A stretch of 20,221 nt of DNA from an uncultured Clostridia bacterium (GCA_934177555.1 CAKPPL010000014.1:1-20221); one strand, 5' to 3'. Positions 6,931-16,088 are shown, counted from the stretch's first letter. A program made the numbers and translations. The notes: generated by a model from the letters alone, not told the origin.

Positions 6931-8412
6931 ATGGAATTTGATGCAAATATTATTAAATGGTATCCATTTGATAATCAAAAAACTATTTTACAAATAGGAC
7001 AAAATGAAAATATATCAACAGAGCTAAAAAATAGATGTGAAAAATTAGTAGTATATGAAAATGATATAGAAGAAAAATTTGATTATATATTGATATATGG
7101 ATATCAAGGTGAAAAAATAGAAAAATATCTAAAAAATTTAACAGATGATGGCAAAATTTTAATAATAGGAAAAAATGAAACAGGAATAAATAATTTCGAT
7201 AAATATGTAGAGAACAATGAAAATATAGGAATTAATAGAATAGAAAAACACAATGAAAAATTATTAAATATTAATCAAATAGAGAAAAATTTAAAAGATA
7301 ATAATTTTAATACAAATATATTTTATGCTTTTCCTAATTATTCAGGAACAGAGGTTGTAATAAATGAAAAATTTAGAACACAAAAAGCACATATTGAAAA
7401 ATATTGTCCTGATATAAATGAAAATGAAGTGAGAATTTTTGATGAAATAAAGGCACTAAAAACAATTATATATACAGATGAAAAACTTTTAAAAATATTT
7501 GCAAATGCATTTTTTATAGAAGCATCGGCACAAGAAATAAAAAATGATATAAGATATTGCTCATTTAACAATAGTAGAAAGGCAAAATATAGATTAATAA
7601 CAATAATAAAAGATAATATTGTAGAAAAAGTACCTGTAAATGATGAAGCAAATCAACATATAACAAATATGTGTAAAATTGCAGAAGATATCAAAATAAC
7701 AGACATAGATATATTAGATTATACTATAGATGGAAGATTTTATAGTAAATTAATAAAAGATGAAAGAACATTAGATAGAATATTATATGATAATAGGCAA
7801 AATTTAGATGAAATCGTAAAAATATTAAATGATTTAAAAAATATATTAATACAATATTCTACTACTGAAATTCCAGATGAAATACAAAGTAAATATAGTA
7901 ATTGTGAAAACTTACATTTTTTGAAAAACGCATATTGGGATATGATTGCTAAGAATTGTTTTTATATAAATGGAAGATTTGTATTTTTTGATCAAGAATG
8001 GGATAAAGAATATTTACCAGTTGAATTTTTAATATATCGTTCAATAATAAATTCATATGATTTAGTTAGAAAAATTAATGTAGAGAATTTACTAGAAAAA
8101 TTAGATATATTACAATATCGAAAGGATTTCGAACAATTAGATTTAGAACTAAGAGAAGAAATACTAGATGAACAGGTATATAATGAAATTTACAATAAAA
8201 ATATAACAAGCATAGATAATATACTTTATGACAATAAAACAGTAACTCTATTAAAAGAAGATAATGCAAATAAACAAAAATATATATCAGAACTTGAAGA
8301 AGATAACAAAAAGAAACAAGAATATATAAATGCACTAGAAAATAATTTAGAACAAATAAAAAAAGAATTAGAAGAACAAAGAAAAAAAGGATTCTTTTGG
8401 AAAGGTAAATAA
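6931..8412 (+). CDS. Degenerate methyltransferase fused to a kinase-like domain and coiled coil
   Basis: The first 200 residues align by eye with the preceding methyltransferase: IIKWYPF (7-13) against IINWYPF, and FANAFFIEASAQEI against FANSFFIEASMQEI. The SAM-binding motif I is ruined, however (ILQIGQNENI, 19-28), and the NxxGxKYFxGAPEDH segment is absent, so methyl transfer is unlikely. The next region (about 215-390) looks like a small-molecule or glycan kinase. A candidate beta-3 lysine K233 precedes an acidic EA (239-240). The catalytic loop is D337-MIAK-N342, with the Asp-to-Asn spacing of five that protein kinases have. D354 in FFDQEW is the likely magnesium ligand. The last 70 residues are a coiled coil with a basic end. 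This order (methyltransferase, kinase, coiled coil) matches E. coli WbdD. Start ATG 6931 follows AGGGGA. The kinase call is motif-based and needs a profile search. Confidence 0.7.
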   Translation: MEFDANIIKWYPFDNQKTILQIGQNENISTELKNRCEKLVVYENDIEEKFDYILIYGYQGEKIEKYLKNLTDDGKILIIGKNETGINNFDKYVENNENIGINRIEKHNEKLLNINQIEKNLKDNNFNTNIFYAFPNYSGTEVVINEKFRTQKAHIEKYCPDINENEVRIFDEIKALKTIIYTDEKLLKIFANAFFIEASAQEIKNDIRYCSFNNSRKAKYRLITIIKDNIVEKVPVNDEANQHITNMCKIAEDIKITDIDILDYTIDGRFYSKLIKDERTLDRILYDNRQNLDEIVKILNDLKNILIQYSTTEIPDEIQSKYSNCENLHFLKNAYWDMIAKNCFYINGRFVFFDQEWDKEYLPVEFLIYRSIINSYDLVRKINVENLLEKLDILQYRKDFEQLDLELREEILDEQVYNEIYNKNITSIDNILYDNKTVTLLKEDNANKQKYISELEEDNKKKQEYINALENNLEQIKKELEEQRKKGFFWKGK

Positions 8413-8413
8413 A

Positions 8414-10117
8414 ATGTTTATAAATAAAATGTTGCCACAAGGTTCAAAAAGAAGAGAAATAGCAAAAAAAATATATACAAAATATTTTTCAAAATATAGT
8501 GAAGAAGAAAGAATATATTTAAAATGGATTAAACAAAATGAACCAGATAAAAATGAATTAGAAAAACAAAAAAATGAAAAATTTGAGATTATGCCTAAAA
8601 TAAGTATAGTTGTACCAGTATATAATACACCAGAAAAGTTTTTTGATGAACTAGTAAAAAGTTTACAAAATCAAACTTATTCAAATTGGGAACTTTGCTT
8701 AGCAGATGGATCTCCAGAACCATTAGAATTTATGCAGAAATATCCACAAAAAGATGAAAGAATAAAATATAAAGTAATAGGGGAAAACAAAGGTATTTCT
8801 GGTAATACTAATGAAGCATTAACATTAGCAACTGGAGATTTTATAGGATTATTAGATCATGATGATTTATTACCAGCATTTTCATTATATGAAGTGGTAA
8901 AAGCAATAAATGAAAATCCTAATGTAGAATTCTTATATTCAGATGAAGATAAATTAGAAACTGCAAAAGGACCAAGATATGGAGTATTTTTTAAACCGGA
9001 TTTTTCACCATATACTTTAAATAGTGCTAATTATATATGCCATTTTAGTATATTCAAAAAAGAATTGATGGATAAATTAGATGGATTTAGAAGCGAATAT
9101 GATGGTAGTCAAGATTTTGATATAGTAGCAAGAGCTTCAGAATTAACTCAAAATATAGTACATATACCAAAAGTATTGTATCATTGGAGAGCACATAAAA
9201 ATTCAACAGCACAAAATTCTGATTCAAAACCATATGCATTTGAAGTCGGAAAAAAAGTAATTAAAGACCATATAAAAAGAAGCTTGGATACTGATGTGGA
9301 AGTTACAGATGGATTAACACCAGGAAGTTATGAAATAAAATATGAAATAAAAGGTAATCCAAAAGTTAGTATAATAGTTGATGGAAGAAATTGCTTTGAA
9401 AATGATGTTAAAAAAATAATTAAAAAAATAAATAATAATACAAATTATGAAAATTATGAAATAATTGTTATTTCAAGCAAAGATGTAGAAAATGTAAAAA
9501 AAGTAATAAAGCCAACAAATAATGTGTTTAAAGACTATAATGAAGCTATTATACAAGCAGAAGGAAAGTATTTTATAATATTTGATGAAAATCTAAATAA
9601 AATTGATAAACCAACATATATAGAAGATTTGATTGGAATTTGTCAAGATAAAAATGTTGGTATAGTAGGAACTAAATTATACAATAAAGATGGACAAGTA
9701 GAACATAGTGGAATTATTTTAGGAATGAACGGAGCAGGAGACTTTTTATATAAAGGAGCTCCAAAAGATATTGGAACATATATGCAAAGATTATTAATTA
9801 TACATAATGTTTCTTGTGTATATGTAAAATATGCAATGATAGACAAAGAAATATTTATGCAAATAGGAGGCTTTACAGATGATTTTGGAGGACTAGTACA
9901 AAGTATAGATACATGTTTAAAAATACTAGCTTCAGGGAAACAAGTTGTAATAAATCCAATAATTACTTTTGAAGTGAAAAAATTAGGACAAGCAGAAAAG
10001 ATGCCATCAGAGGAGACAAAAATTCAAAAGAAATGGAATGAAATGTATAAAAAAGGTGATATTTATTTTAGTCCAAATTTAAGTAAGTCAAATACTGGAC
10101 TTGGATTAAATATATAA
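8414..10117 (+). CDS. Two-domain GT2 glycosyltransferase, second domain degenerate
   Basis: A cytoplasmic enzyme of 567 residues with an N-terminal helical extension (1-60) and two GT-A-like domains. The first (62-305) is intact: ISIVVPVYNTP (63-73), ADGSPEP (97-103), LLDHDDLLP (147-154) with the metal-binding acids, a YSDEDK segment (175-180) and YHWRAHKNSTA (256-266), a hallmark of GT2 proteins in rhamnan-type wall polysaccharide loci. The second (317-545) keeps the frame of the family (VSIIVDG, NYEIIVISS, GIVGTKLYNKDG, QVEHSGIILG, IGGF) but its DxD position reads FDENLN and its ED-type catalytic position reads QSIDTCLKI, so it may be non-catalytic. It starts one base after the preceding stop, with its ribosome site (AAAGG) inside the upstream gene, so translation is probably coupled. 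The sugar and linkage cannot be read from sequence. Confidence 0.87.
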   Translation: MFINKMLPQGSKRREIAKKIYTKYFSKYSEEERIYLKWIKQNEPDKNELEKQKNEKFEIMPKISIVVPVYNTPEKFFDELVKSLQNQTYSNWELCLADGSPEPLEFMQKYPQKDERIKYKVIGENKGISGNTNEALTLATGDFIGLLDHDDLLPAFSLYEVVKAINENPNVEFLYSDEDKLETAKGPRYGVFFKPDFSPYTLNSANYICHFSIFKKELMDKLDGFRSEYDGSQDFDIVARASELTQNIVHIPKVLYHWRAHKNSTAQNSDSKPYAFEVGKKVIKDHIKRSLDTDVEVTDGLTPGSYEIKYEIKGNPKVSIIVDGRNCFENDVKKIIKKINNNTNYENYEIIVISSKDVENVKKVIKPTNNVFKDYNEAIIQAEGKYFIIFDENLNKIDKPTYIEDLIGICQDKNVGIVGTKLYNKDGQVEHSGIILGMNGAGDFLYKGAPKDIGTYMQRLLIIHNVSCVYVKYAMIDKEIFMQIGGFTDDFGGLVQSIDTCLKILASGKQVVINPIITFEVKKLGQAEKMPSEETKIQKKWNEMYKKGDIYFSPNLSKSNTGLGLNI

Positions 10118-10142
10118 ATTTTTTTTGATGAAGAGGGATAAT

Positions 10143-12371
10143 ATGAAACCAATAGATATAATAATACCAATTTATAATGCTTATGAATTTACAGAAGAAT
10201 GTATAAAAAGTGTATTGAGAAATACAGATTTAACAACACATACTCTAGTTTTAATAAATGATAAAAGCCCAGATGAAAGAGTATTTCCAATGCTAATTAA
10301 ATATAGAGATGCAAATAAAGATAAAAAAATAGTAGTATTAGAAAATGAACAAAATAGTGGATTTGTAAAAACAGTAAATAGAGGAATGCAATATTCACAA
10401 AATGATGCATTATTATTAAATAGTGATACAGAAGTAACAAAAAATTGGCTAGAAAAAATCCAAAAATGTGCATATTCAAATGAATACATAGCAACAGTTA
10501 CAGCATTAACTAATAATGGAACAATAGCATCAGTTCCTAATTTTGGAGTTGATAATGAATTACCTAAAAATATGACTTTAGATGAATATGCAGAAATGAT
10601 AGAAAAATCATCAAAAAATAGATATCCAGAATTAACAACAGGAAATGGATATTGTATGTATATTAAAAGAGAAGCAATAGAAGAAATTGGTTTATTTGAT
10701 GATGTAACATTTGAAAAAGGATATGGAGAAGAAAATGATTTTTGTTATAGAGCATTAGATTATGGATATACAAATGTATTATGTGATAATACATTTATAT
10801 ATCATAAAGGAACACAAAGTTTTAAAAAAGAGAATCTTACAGCAACTAGAGCTGCATTAATTGAAGAACATATGAGAAGATTAAGAGAAAAACATCCAAC
10901 ATATGTACAAAGAACAGATAATTTTTTAGCAAATAATCCAATTAGAGATATACAAGAAAATATTAACTTAAATATATTATTACATAATAAAAAAAGAATA
11001 TTATATTTGGTAAATGAATGGGAAGAAAACATGGTAATGACTGGTGGAACATCATTACATGTAAAAGATTTAATTTTATCAAATATGAAAAATAATATTG
11101 CAAGTTTTGTATTAGCACCAGATAAATTTGATTTACAAAGAATGAAATTATATTTATATACAGATAATTATTCTAAAGAAATAGCAAATTATAAAACAGA
11201 TTTAGGATGTTATGGGCAAATAACATATACAGATAATCAATATAAAGAAATTTTAGAAAATATATTTGATAGTTTTAATATAGATATATTACATGTACAT
11301 CATTTCTTATTTCAAACTTTTGATGCAATAGATGTTGCAAAAGCTAGAAATATTTATTCTATAATAACATTACATGATTTATATATGATATGCCCATCAA
11401 TAAATATGGTATATAAAGATAAATATTGTGAATATGATGAGAAAAAAGATTGTGCAAAATGTTTAAAAATTAGATATGGAGTAAATAGCAATATTTTGAA
11501 CAACTGGCAAAAAACATGCCAAAGAGTTTTAGAAAAATTTGATAAAAGAATTGTTCCATCAGAAAATACAAAAAAATTATTTGAAAAGATTTATAAAAAT
11601 CTTGACATAGAAGTAGTAGAACATGGAGTAACAGTATCAAAAATAAATAAGAAAGAAAGAACATCAAAAGACTTTAATATAGCATTTGTAGGAGCAATGG
11701 CAATTCATAAAGGAAGTAATATATTAAAAAGTTTAGTTAATAAAAACACAGATTCAAATATAAAAATTCATTTATTTGGAAAATCAGAAGATAAAGATTT
11801 AACACAAAGTAAAAATAATTATATAAATCACGGACCATATACAAGAGGAGAATTGCCACAATTATTAGTAGATAATGACATAGACTTAGTGTGTATGTTT
11901 ACAACATGGCCAGAAACATATTCATATACATTAACAGAAAGTTATATGGCTGGAGTTCCAGTACTTACATTTGACCTTGGAGCTGTAGGAGATAGAGTAA
12001 AAAAAGATGATTTGGGATGGACAATAGAATTCAATACAGATTCAGCTAAAATTTTAGATAAAATAAAAGAAATAAGTAAAAACAAAGAGGAATATAACAA
12101 AAAGAAAAATAATTTCAAAAATTATAAATTTAAGAAATTAGAAGATATGCAAAAATATTATGATGAATTATATAACAAAATTGAAATAAAAGATAAAGAT
12201 AGAGTAGCAAATATTTATAATTTCATGGATTATAGAGCAAAAACAAAAGAATATGAGTTTAATCAATATCAATCATTATATGGACATGTTGTATATAAAT
12301 ATGAAAAAATAAGGGCATCATCAATATGGAAAATTGCAAAAAAAATTAAAAGTAAATTATTAGGAAAATAA
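10143..12371 (+). CDS. GT2-GT4 fusion glycosyltransferase
   Basis: A bifunctional protein of 742 residues that could add two successive sugars. The GT2 domain (1-265) has IDIIIPIYNAYE (4-15), LINDKSPDE (37-45), the metal motif NSDTE (93-97) and GYGEENDFCYRA (193-204), the rhamnosyltransferase-like pattern. The GT4 domain (285-665) has a GGTSLHVKDL glycine loop (301-310), HDLYMICPS (411-419), FVGAMAIHKGS (515-525) and the retaining-enzyme EX7E pair E591/E599 in PETYSYTLTES. Cysteines C417, C429, C437 and C440 form a cluster after the HDLY motif. The C-terminus ends in SSIWKIAKK (726-734), like the methyltransferase tail. Translation could begin at 10125 or 10128, but AGAGGG at 10132-10137 sits 5 to 6 bases before ATG 10143, and the GT2 strand starts three residues later, so 10143 is chosen. 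Confidence 0.9.
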   Translation: MKPIDIIIPIYNAYEFTEECIKSVLRNTDLTTHTLVLINDKSPDERVFPMLIKYRDANKDKKIVVLENEQNSGFVKTVNRGMQYSQNDALLLNSDTEVTKNWLEKIQKCAYSNEYIATVTALTNNGTIASVPNFGVDNELPKNMTLDEYAEMIEKSSKNRYPELTTGNGYCMYIKREAIEEIGLFDDVTFEKGYGEENDFCYRALDYGYTNVLCDNTFIYHKGTQSFKKENLTATRAALIEEHMRRLREKHPTYVQRTDNFLANNPIRDIQENINLNILLHNKKRILYLVNEWEENMVMTGGTSLHVKDLILSNMKNNIASFVLAPDKFDLQRMKLYLYTDNYSKEIANYKTDLGCYGQITYTDNQYKEILENIFDSFNIDILHVHHFLFQTFDAIDVAKARNIYSIITLHDLYMICPSINMVYKDKYCEYDEKKDCAKCLKIRYGVNSNILNNWQKTCQRVLEKFDKRIVPSENTKKLFEKIYKNLDIEVVEHGVTVSKINKKERTSKDFNIAFVGAMAIHKGSNILKSLVNKNTDSNIKIHLFGKSEDKDLTQSKNNYINHGPYTRGELPQLLVDNDIDLVCMFTTWPETYSYTLTESYMAGVPVLTFDLGAVGDRVKKDDLGWTIEFNTDSAKILDKIKEISKNKEEYNKKKNNFKNYKFKKLEDMQKYYDELYNKIEIKDKDRVANIYNFMDYRAKTKEYEFNQYQSLYGHVVYKYEKIRASSIWKIAKKIKSKLLGK

Positions 12372-12390
12372 CAATAGGATGGATTAAATA

Positions 12391-13929
12391 ATGAAATGGA
12401 TAAAAGAAAATAAAGAAAAAATTTATGATAAAACTAATTTTGTAATAGAATTTTTTGTAGCATTAGTATTAGCAATAGCAATATTTAAAATAGAGACAAG
12501 AAAAGTTCAATTTTGCTATATATCAAGATTAAATACAGGAATATCTATAATTAGTGGATTAATGATAATAGGAATAATAATATTAAATTGTATCAAATAT
12601 AAAGATAATTTACCTAAGTTATTTGTTACATTTGTAATTCCAATAGGAATGCTGTATGCAATAATAAATCCGATTGGAAATGTACCAGATGAAGAAGCAC
12701 ATATATTTAGAGCATATGATTTTTCATGTGGAAATTTTATAACACCATTAGGTGAAAAAAATGAGGGAGAAATATTTGTTCCTGAACAAATGTTAAAAAT
12801 AGCCCAAAACACTAATAAATTTGCAATAAATAGAGAATTACTTTCTCAAGAAGCAGATTATCAAAACATTGTAAGTGTAGATACAATAACAAAAACATAT
12901 TTTCCAATTAATTATATGACAGGTGCTTTAGGATTTTTCATAGGAAGAACATTTAATATTAATATAATAGCAATATGTTATGCAATAAGAGTTATAAATT
13001 TTGCATTATTTGTAATAATTGGATATTTGTCAATAAAAATAATACCATTTGGAAAATTATTATTAAGTATATATATGTTTTTACCAATGATACTTCAACA
13101 GGCAGCTTCATTATCAGCAGATTCATTTATTAATACAATAGCAATATTTTTTATAGCATATAATTTGAAATTATTATTTCAAGAAAAAGACTTATCTTTA
13201 AAACAAAGCTTAATATATTATGTTTTATCAGTAAGTTTAGCACTATGTAAATATGCATATTTTCCATTGACATTTATGAGTTTACTATTAATAAAAAATA
13301 AAAATTTGAGTAAAGCAAAAAGAAATCAATTAATAATAATTTCAATAGTAATCTCAATAATTTCAGCTGTAGGATGGTTTGTATTTTCTCAACAATATGT
13401 TGATTTAAGATTATATATAAAACAAGCAAATGTACAAGCAATAGAACAATTAAAAGGAATATTAAAAGATCCAATAAGATATGTAAATGTATTTATGAAT
13501 ACAATAGAACAAAGAGGAGATAGTTATTTACTTACATTTATAGGTTCTGATTTAGGAGTATTAAATATAAAAACAGCTACAATATATATTTTAATAATGT
13601 TATTTGGATTATGTATATTACCATTTTTAGAAGAAAATGAAAAATCTTTAGAAAAATTACAAAAATTACTTATGGTAATTGTCACAATGATACTAATAGG
13701 ACTAATAGTAACAGGTTTATATTTAACATGGTCACCATTAGGTGCAGATATTGTAGCAGGAGTGCAAGGAAGATATTTTATACCAGTATTTATATTAACA
13801 CTGTTAGCAGTAATTAAGAAAAATAATAATGTTAAAATAAATAATATTCAATTAAAATATTTTATTATATATTTAGTATTTAACATTATACCAATAATAA
13901 ATTTAATAAAATTCTGTGTAAATAAATAG
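12391..13929 (+). CDS. DUF2142-family polytopic membrane protein
   Basis: The 512-residue protein has about eleven or twelve hydrophobic segments. After the second or third span comes NPIGNVPDEEAHIFRAY, with P99, D100, E101 and H104. This PDExxH signature in the first large outer loop marks the DUF2142 family, which occurs in wall polysaccharide and teichoic acid loci and looks like a GT-C enzyme. The acidic pair would bind the phosphate-linked donor or act as base. The last third contains a WSPLGADIVAGVQGRYFIPV segment, also typical of the family near its C-terminus. AGGATGG precedes ATG 12391, 19 bp after the previous stop. Its place just ahead of another large membrane protein and a DPM-like synthase suggests it transfers a sugar from a polyprenyl-phosphate donor to the exported glycan. 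No activity is shown by sequence alone. Confidence 0.82.
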   Translation: MKWIKENKEKIYDKTNFVIEFFVALVLAIAIFKIETRKVQFCYISRLNTGISIISGLMIIGIIILNCIKYKDNLPKLFVTFVIPIGMLYAIINPIGNVPDEEAHIFRAYDFSCGNFITPLGEKNEGEIFVPEQMLKIAQNTNKFAINRELLSQEADYQNIVSVDTITKTYFPINYMTGALGFFIGRTFNINIIAICYAIRVINFALFVIIGYLSIKIIPFGKLLLSIYMFLPMILQQAASLSADSFINTIAIFFIAYNLKLLFQEKDLSLKQSLIYYVLSVSLALCKYAYFPLTFMSLLLIKNKNLSKAKRNQLIIISIVISIISAVGWFVFSQQYVDLRLYIKQANVQAIEQLKGILKDPIRYVNVFMNTIEQRGDSYLLTFIGSDLGVLNIKTATIYILIMLFGLCILPFLEENEKSLEKLQKLLMVIVTMILIGLIVTGLYLTWSPLGADIVAGVQGRYFIPVFILTLLAVIKKNNNVKINNIQLKYFIIYLVFNIIPIINLIKFCVNK

Positions 13930-13946
13930 TAGAAGGGAAAATATTA

Positions 13947-16070
13947 ATGGACAAAATTAAACAATTTATAACAAAGGGAAATTATACAAAATTAAAACTC
14001 ATAGTAGCTGTAATTATATCTTTTATAATTTCAACAATATATACAAAGGCACAACCAGTATTTATAATAGATAGAATATTTTTAGTAGCAGGACTTGTAA
14101 TGTTCATATTATTACATTTTATAATAAAATTAAATGATATGTATAATTGGATATATAAAAGTAGATTTTATATAGCAGGAATAGCATTTGCTATTGCAGT
14201 AATATTTGAATATTCAGGTTCATCAATAGGAATATATGATGTGATTCTTCAAGGAGAAACAACAAACACATATTTCGAACCTGTACTAGGAAAATATAGA
14301 AATATAAGGTCAGATGAATGGGTAGTAAATACACCAATATTTATTTCACAAGCAATAGATCAACAAAATAAATTTGCATATAATAATAATAATTTAAGGG
14401 GAACATCAACAGATATGGTATCTGTTGTAGCTCCTGCAGTATTAGATATATTAACAATAGCAAGACCATTTAATATAGGATTTATATTATTAGGGCCATC
14501 AAGAGGACTTGCAGTATTATGGGCTGGAAAATGGATAAGTTTAATGTTAGTTGCATTTGAATTTGGGATGTTAATAACAGATAAGAAAAAACTTATATCA
14601 TTATGTGGAATGTTACTAATTGTATTTTCTGCAGCAACTCAATGGTGGAATATGACAGATGTATTATTATGGGGAATGTTAGCATTAATATTAGTAGATA
14701 AATATTTAAAATCAGAAAAATTAAAAACACGTATAATATGTGCAATAGGCATATTGATATCAGCAGTATCTTATGTTTTTATAATGTATCCAGCATGGCA
14801 AGTTCCATTTATATTTATATATATTGCAATATTTATACATTTATGTATTAAAAATAGAAAAAATTATAAATTAACCAAAAGAGATATCATAATAATATTT
14901 TTTGTAATATTAGCAATAGCAGGAATTGGAGCAAGATATTTATTAATGTCAAAAGATGCTTTAAATGCAACTTTAAATACAGATTATCCTGGTCAAAGAT
15001 TTGAAATTGGTGGAGATGGAAAAGAAGTAGTATTCTCATATGTATATAGTTATTTATTACCATATATAGAAACAGTTAATCCATGTGAACCAGCAGGAAT
15101 GATTTCTTTTTATCCAATACCTATGTTATTAGCAATAATATATTTAATAAGAAATAAAGATAGAAAAGAACATATGAGTTTCTTTATACCCATTTTAATA
15201 GTATCTGTGATATTCTCAATATTCACATTATTTAAAACAAATGAATTATTTGCCAAATTAACATTTTTATATATGTCACCAGGAAGAAGATTAGCAGTAC
15301 CATTAGGATTTACACAAATCGTAATATTAATATATTTACTTTCAATAACAAATAAAAATACAAAATTAATAAAAAATGATATTGCAAAGGTTGCATCTAT
15401 ACTAATAAGTGTGGTAATATTTAGTATAGTAGCAAGAACAGCAGATGCTGAATTATTAGGTGGAGCACTTCAATCATATGTTTTAGGGTTAATTTTAGTA
15501 ATATATATATATTTGATATTAACACAAAATAGTGAAAAAAATAAAAAAGCTTTATTAATAGCATTATCTGGAATGGCAATAATAACAGGAGCAACTGTAA
15601 ATCCATTACAAAAAGGAATATCTGTATTAACAGATAAACCACTAGCACAAAAGGTGCAAGAGATAGTAGCAGAAGATTCAGAAAATAATTTATGGATTAC
15701 AGATAATACAAGTTTCTTTATGCCAAATTACTTATTAGCAAGTGGTGCTAAAGTACTAAATTCAACAAATGTTTATCCAAATTTTGACTTATATGAAACA
15801 GTTTTAACTGAAACAGATTTTAATGATGAAAATATAAGAAAAATATATAATAGATATGCACATGTAACAATGGAAATAACCAAAAATGAAAATAAAGTAG
15901 AACTTATATATCAAGATAGTATTAGAGTAAAATTAACACCACAAAAAGTTAAAGAATTAAGAATAAAATATATTGTATCAACAAGAGATGTAGAAGAATT
16001 TGATACAAAAGATGTTGATTTTGAACAAATATACAATGAGCAAGGTGTTTCAATATATAAAGTTAATTAA
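13947..16070 (+). CDS. Large polytopic membrane protein with SDEW motif, GT-C-like
   Basis: The 707-residue protein has roughly twelve to fourteen membrane segments and a soluble C-terminal domain of about 150 residues (about 555-707) containing LWITDNTSFFMPNYLLASG, probably extracytoplasmic. After the third span is KYRNIRSDEWVVNTP (116-130), with D123 and E124, followed by SQAID; acidic residues here match the catalytic loop of GT-C enzymes. The protein resembles the large, poorly characterised membrane proteins that recur in Gram-positive polysaccharide clusters (overall plan similar to YfhO-type GT-C proteins), but I cannot give a firm family name. AGAAGGGA precedes ATG 13947. With the DPM-like synthase and DUF2304 protein immediately downstream it could form a donor-synthesis, flipping and transfer set. 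Codon use matches its neighbours. Confidence 0.75.
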   Translation: MDKIKQFITKGNYTKLKLIVAVIISFIISTIYTKAQPVFIIDRIFLVAGLVMFILLHFIIKLNDMYNWIYKSRFYIAGIAFAIAVIFEYSGSSIGIYDVILQGETTNTYFEPVLGKYRNIRSDEWVVNTPIFISQAIDQQNKFAYNNNNLRGTSTDMVSVVAPAVLDILTIARPFNIGFILLGPSRGLAVLWAGKWISLMLVAFEFGMLITDKKKLISLCGMLLIVFSAATQWWNMTDVLLWGMLALILVDKYLKSEKLKTRIICAIGILISAVSYVFIMYPAWQVPFIFIYIAIFIHLCIKNRKNYKLTKRDIIIIFFVILAIAGIGARYLLMSKDALNATLNTDYPGQRFEIGGDGKEVVFSYVYSYLLPYIETVNPCEPAGMISFYPIPMLLAIIYLIRNKDRKEHMSFFIPILIVSVIFSIFTLFKTNELFAKLTFLYMSPGRRLAVPLGFTQIVILIYLLSITNKNTKLIKNDIAKVASILISVVIFSIVARTADAELLGGALQSYVLGLILVIYIYLILTQNSEKNKKALLIALSGMAIITGATVNPLQKGISVLTDKPLAQKVQEIVAEDSENNLWITDNTSFFMPNYLLASGAKVLNSTNVYPNFDLYETVLTETDFNDENIRKIYNRYAHVTMEITKNENKVELIYQDSIRVKLTPQKVKELRIKYIVSTRDVEEFDTKDVDFEQIYNEQGVSIYKVN

Positions 16071-16088
16071 TATGAAAGGAAATAAAAA

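Noticed and set aside
10119..10126. Run of eight T after the tandem GT2 gene, as a possible terminator
   Set aside because: No stable inverted repeat precedes it, and the next gene of the same operon starts 17 bp later.
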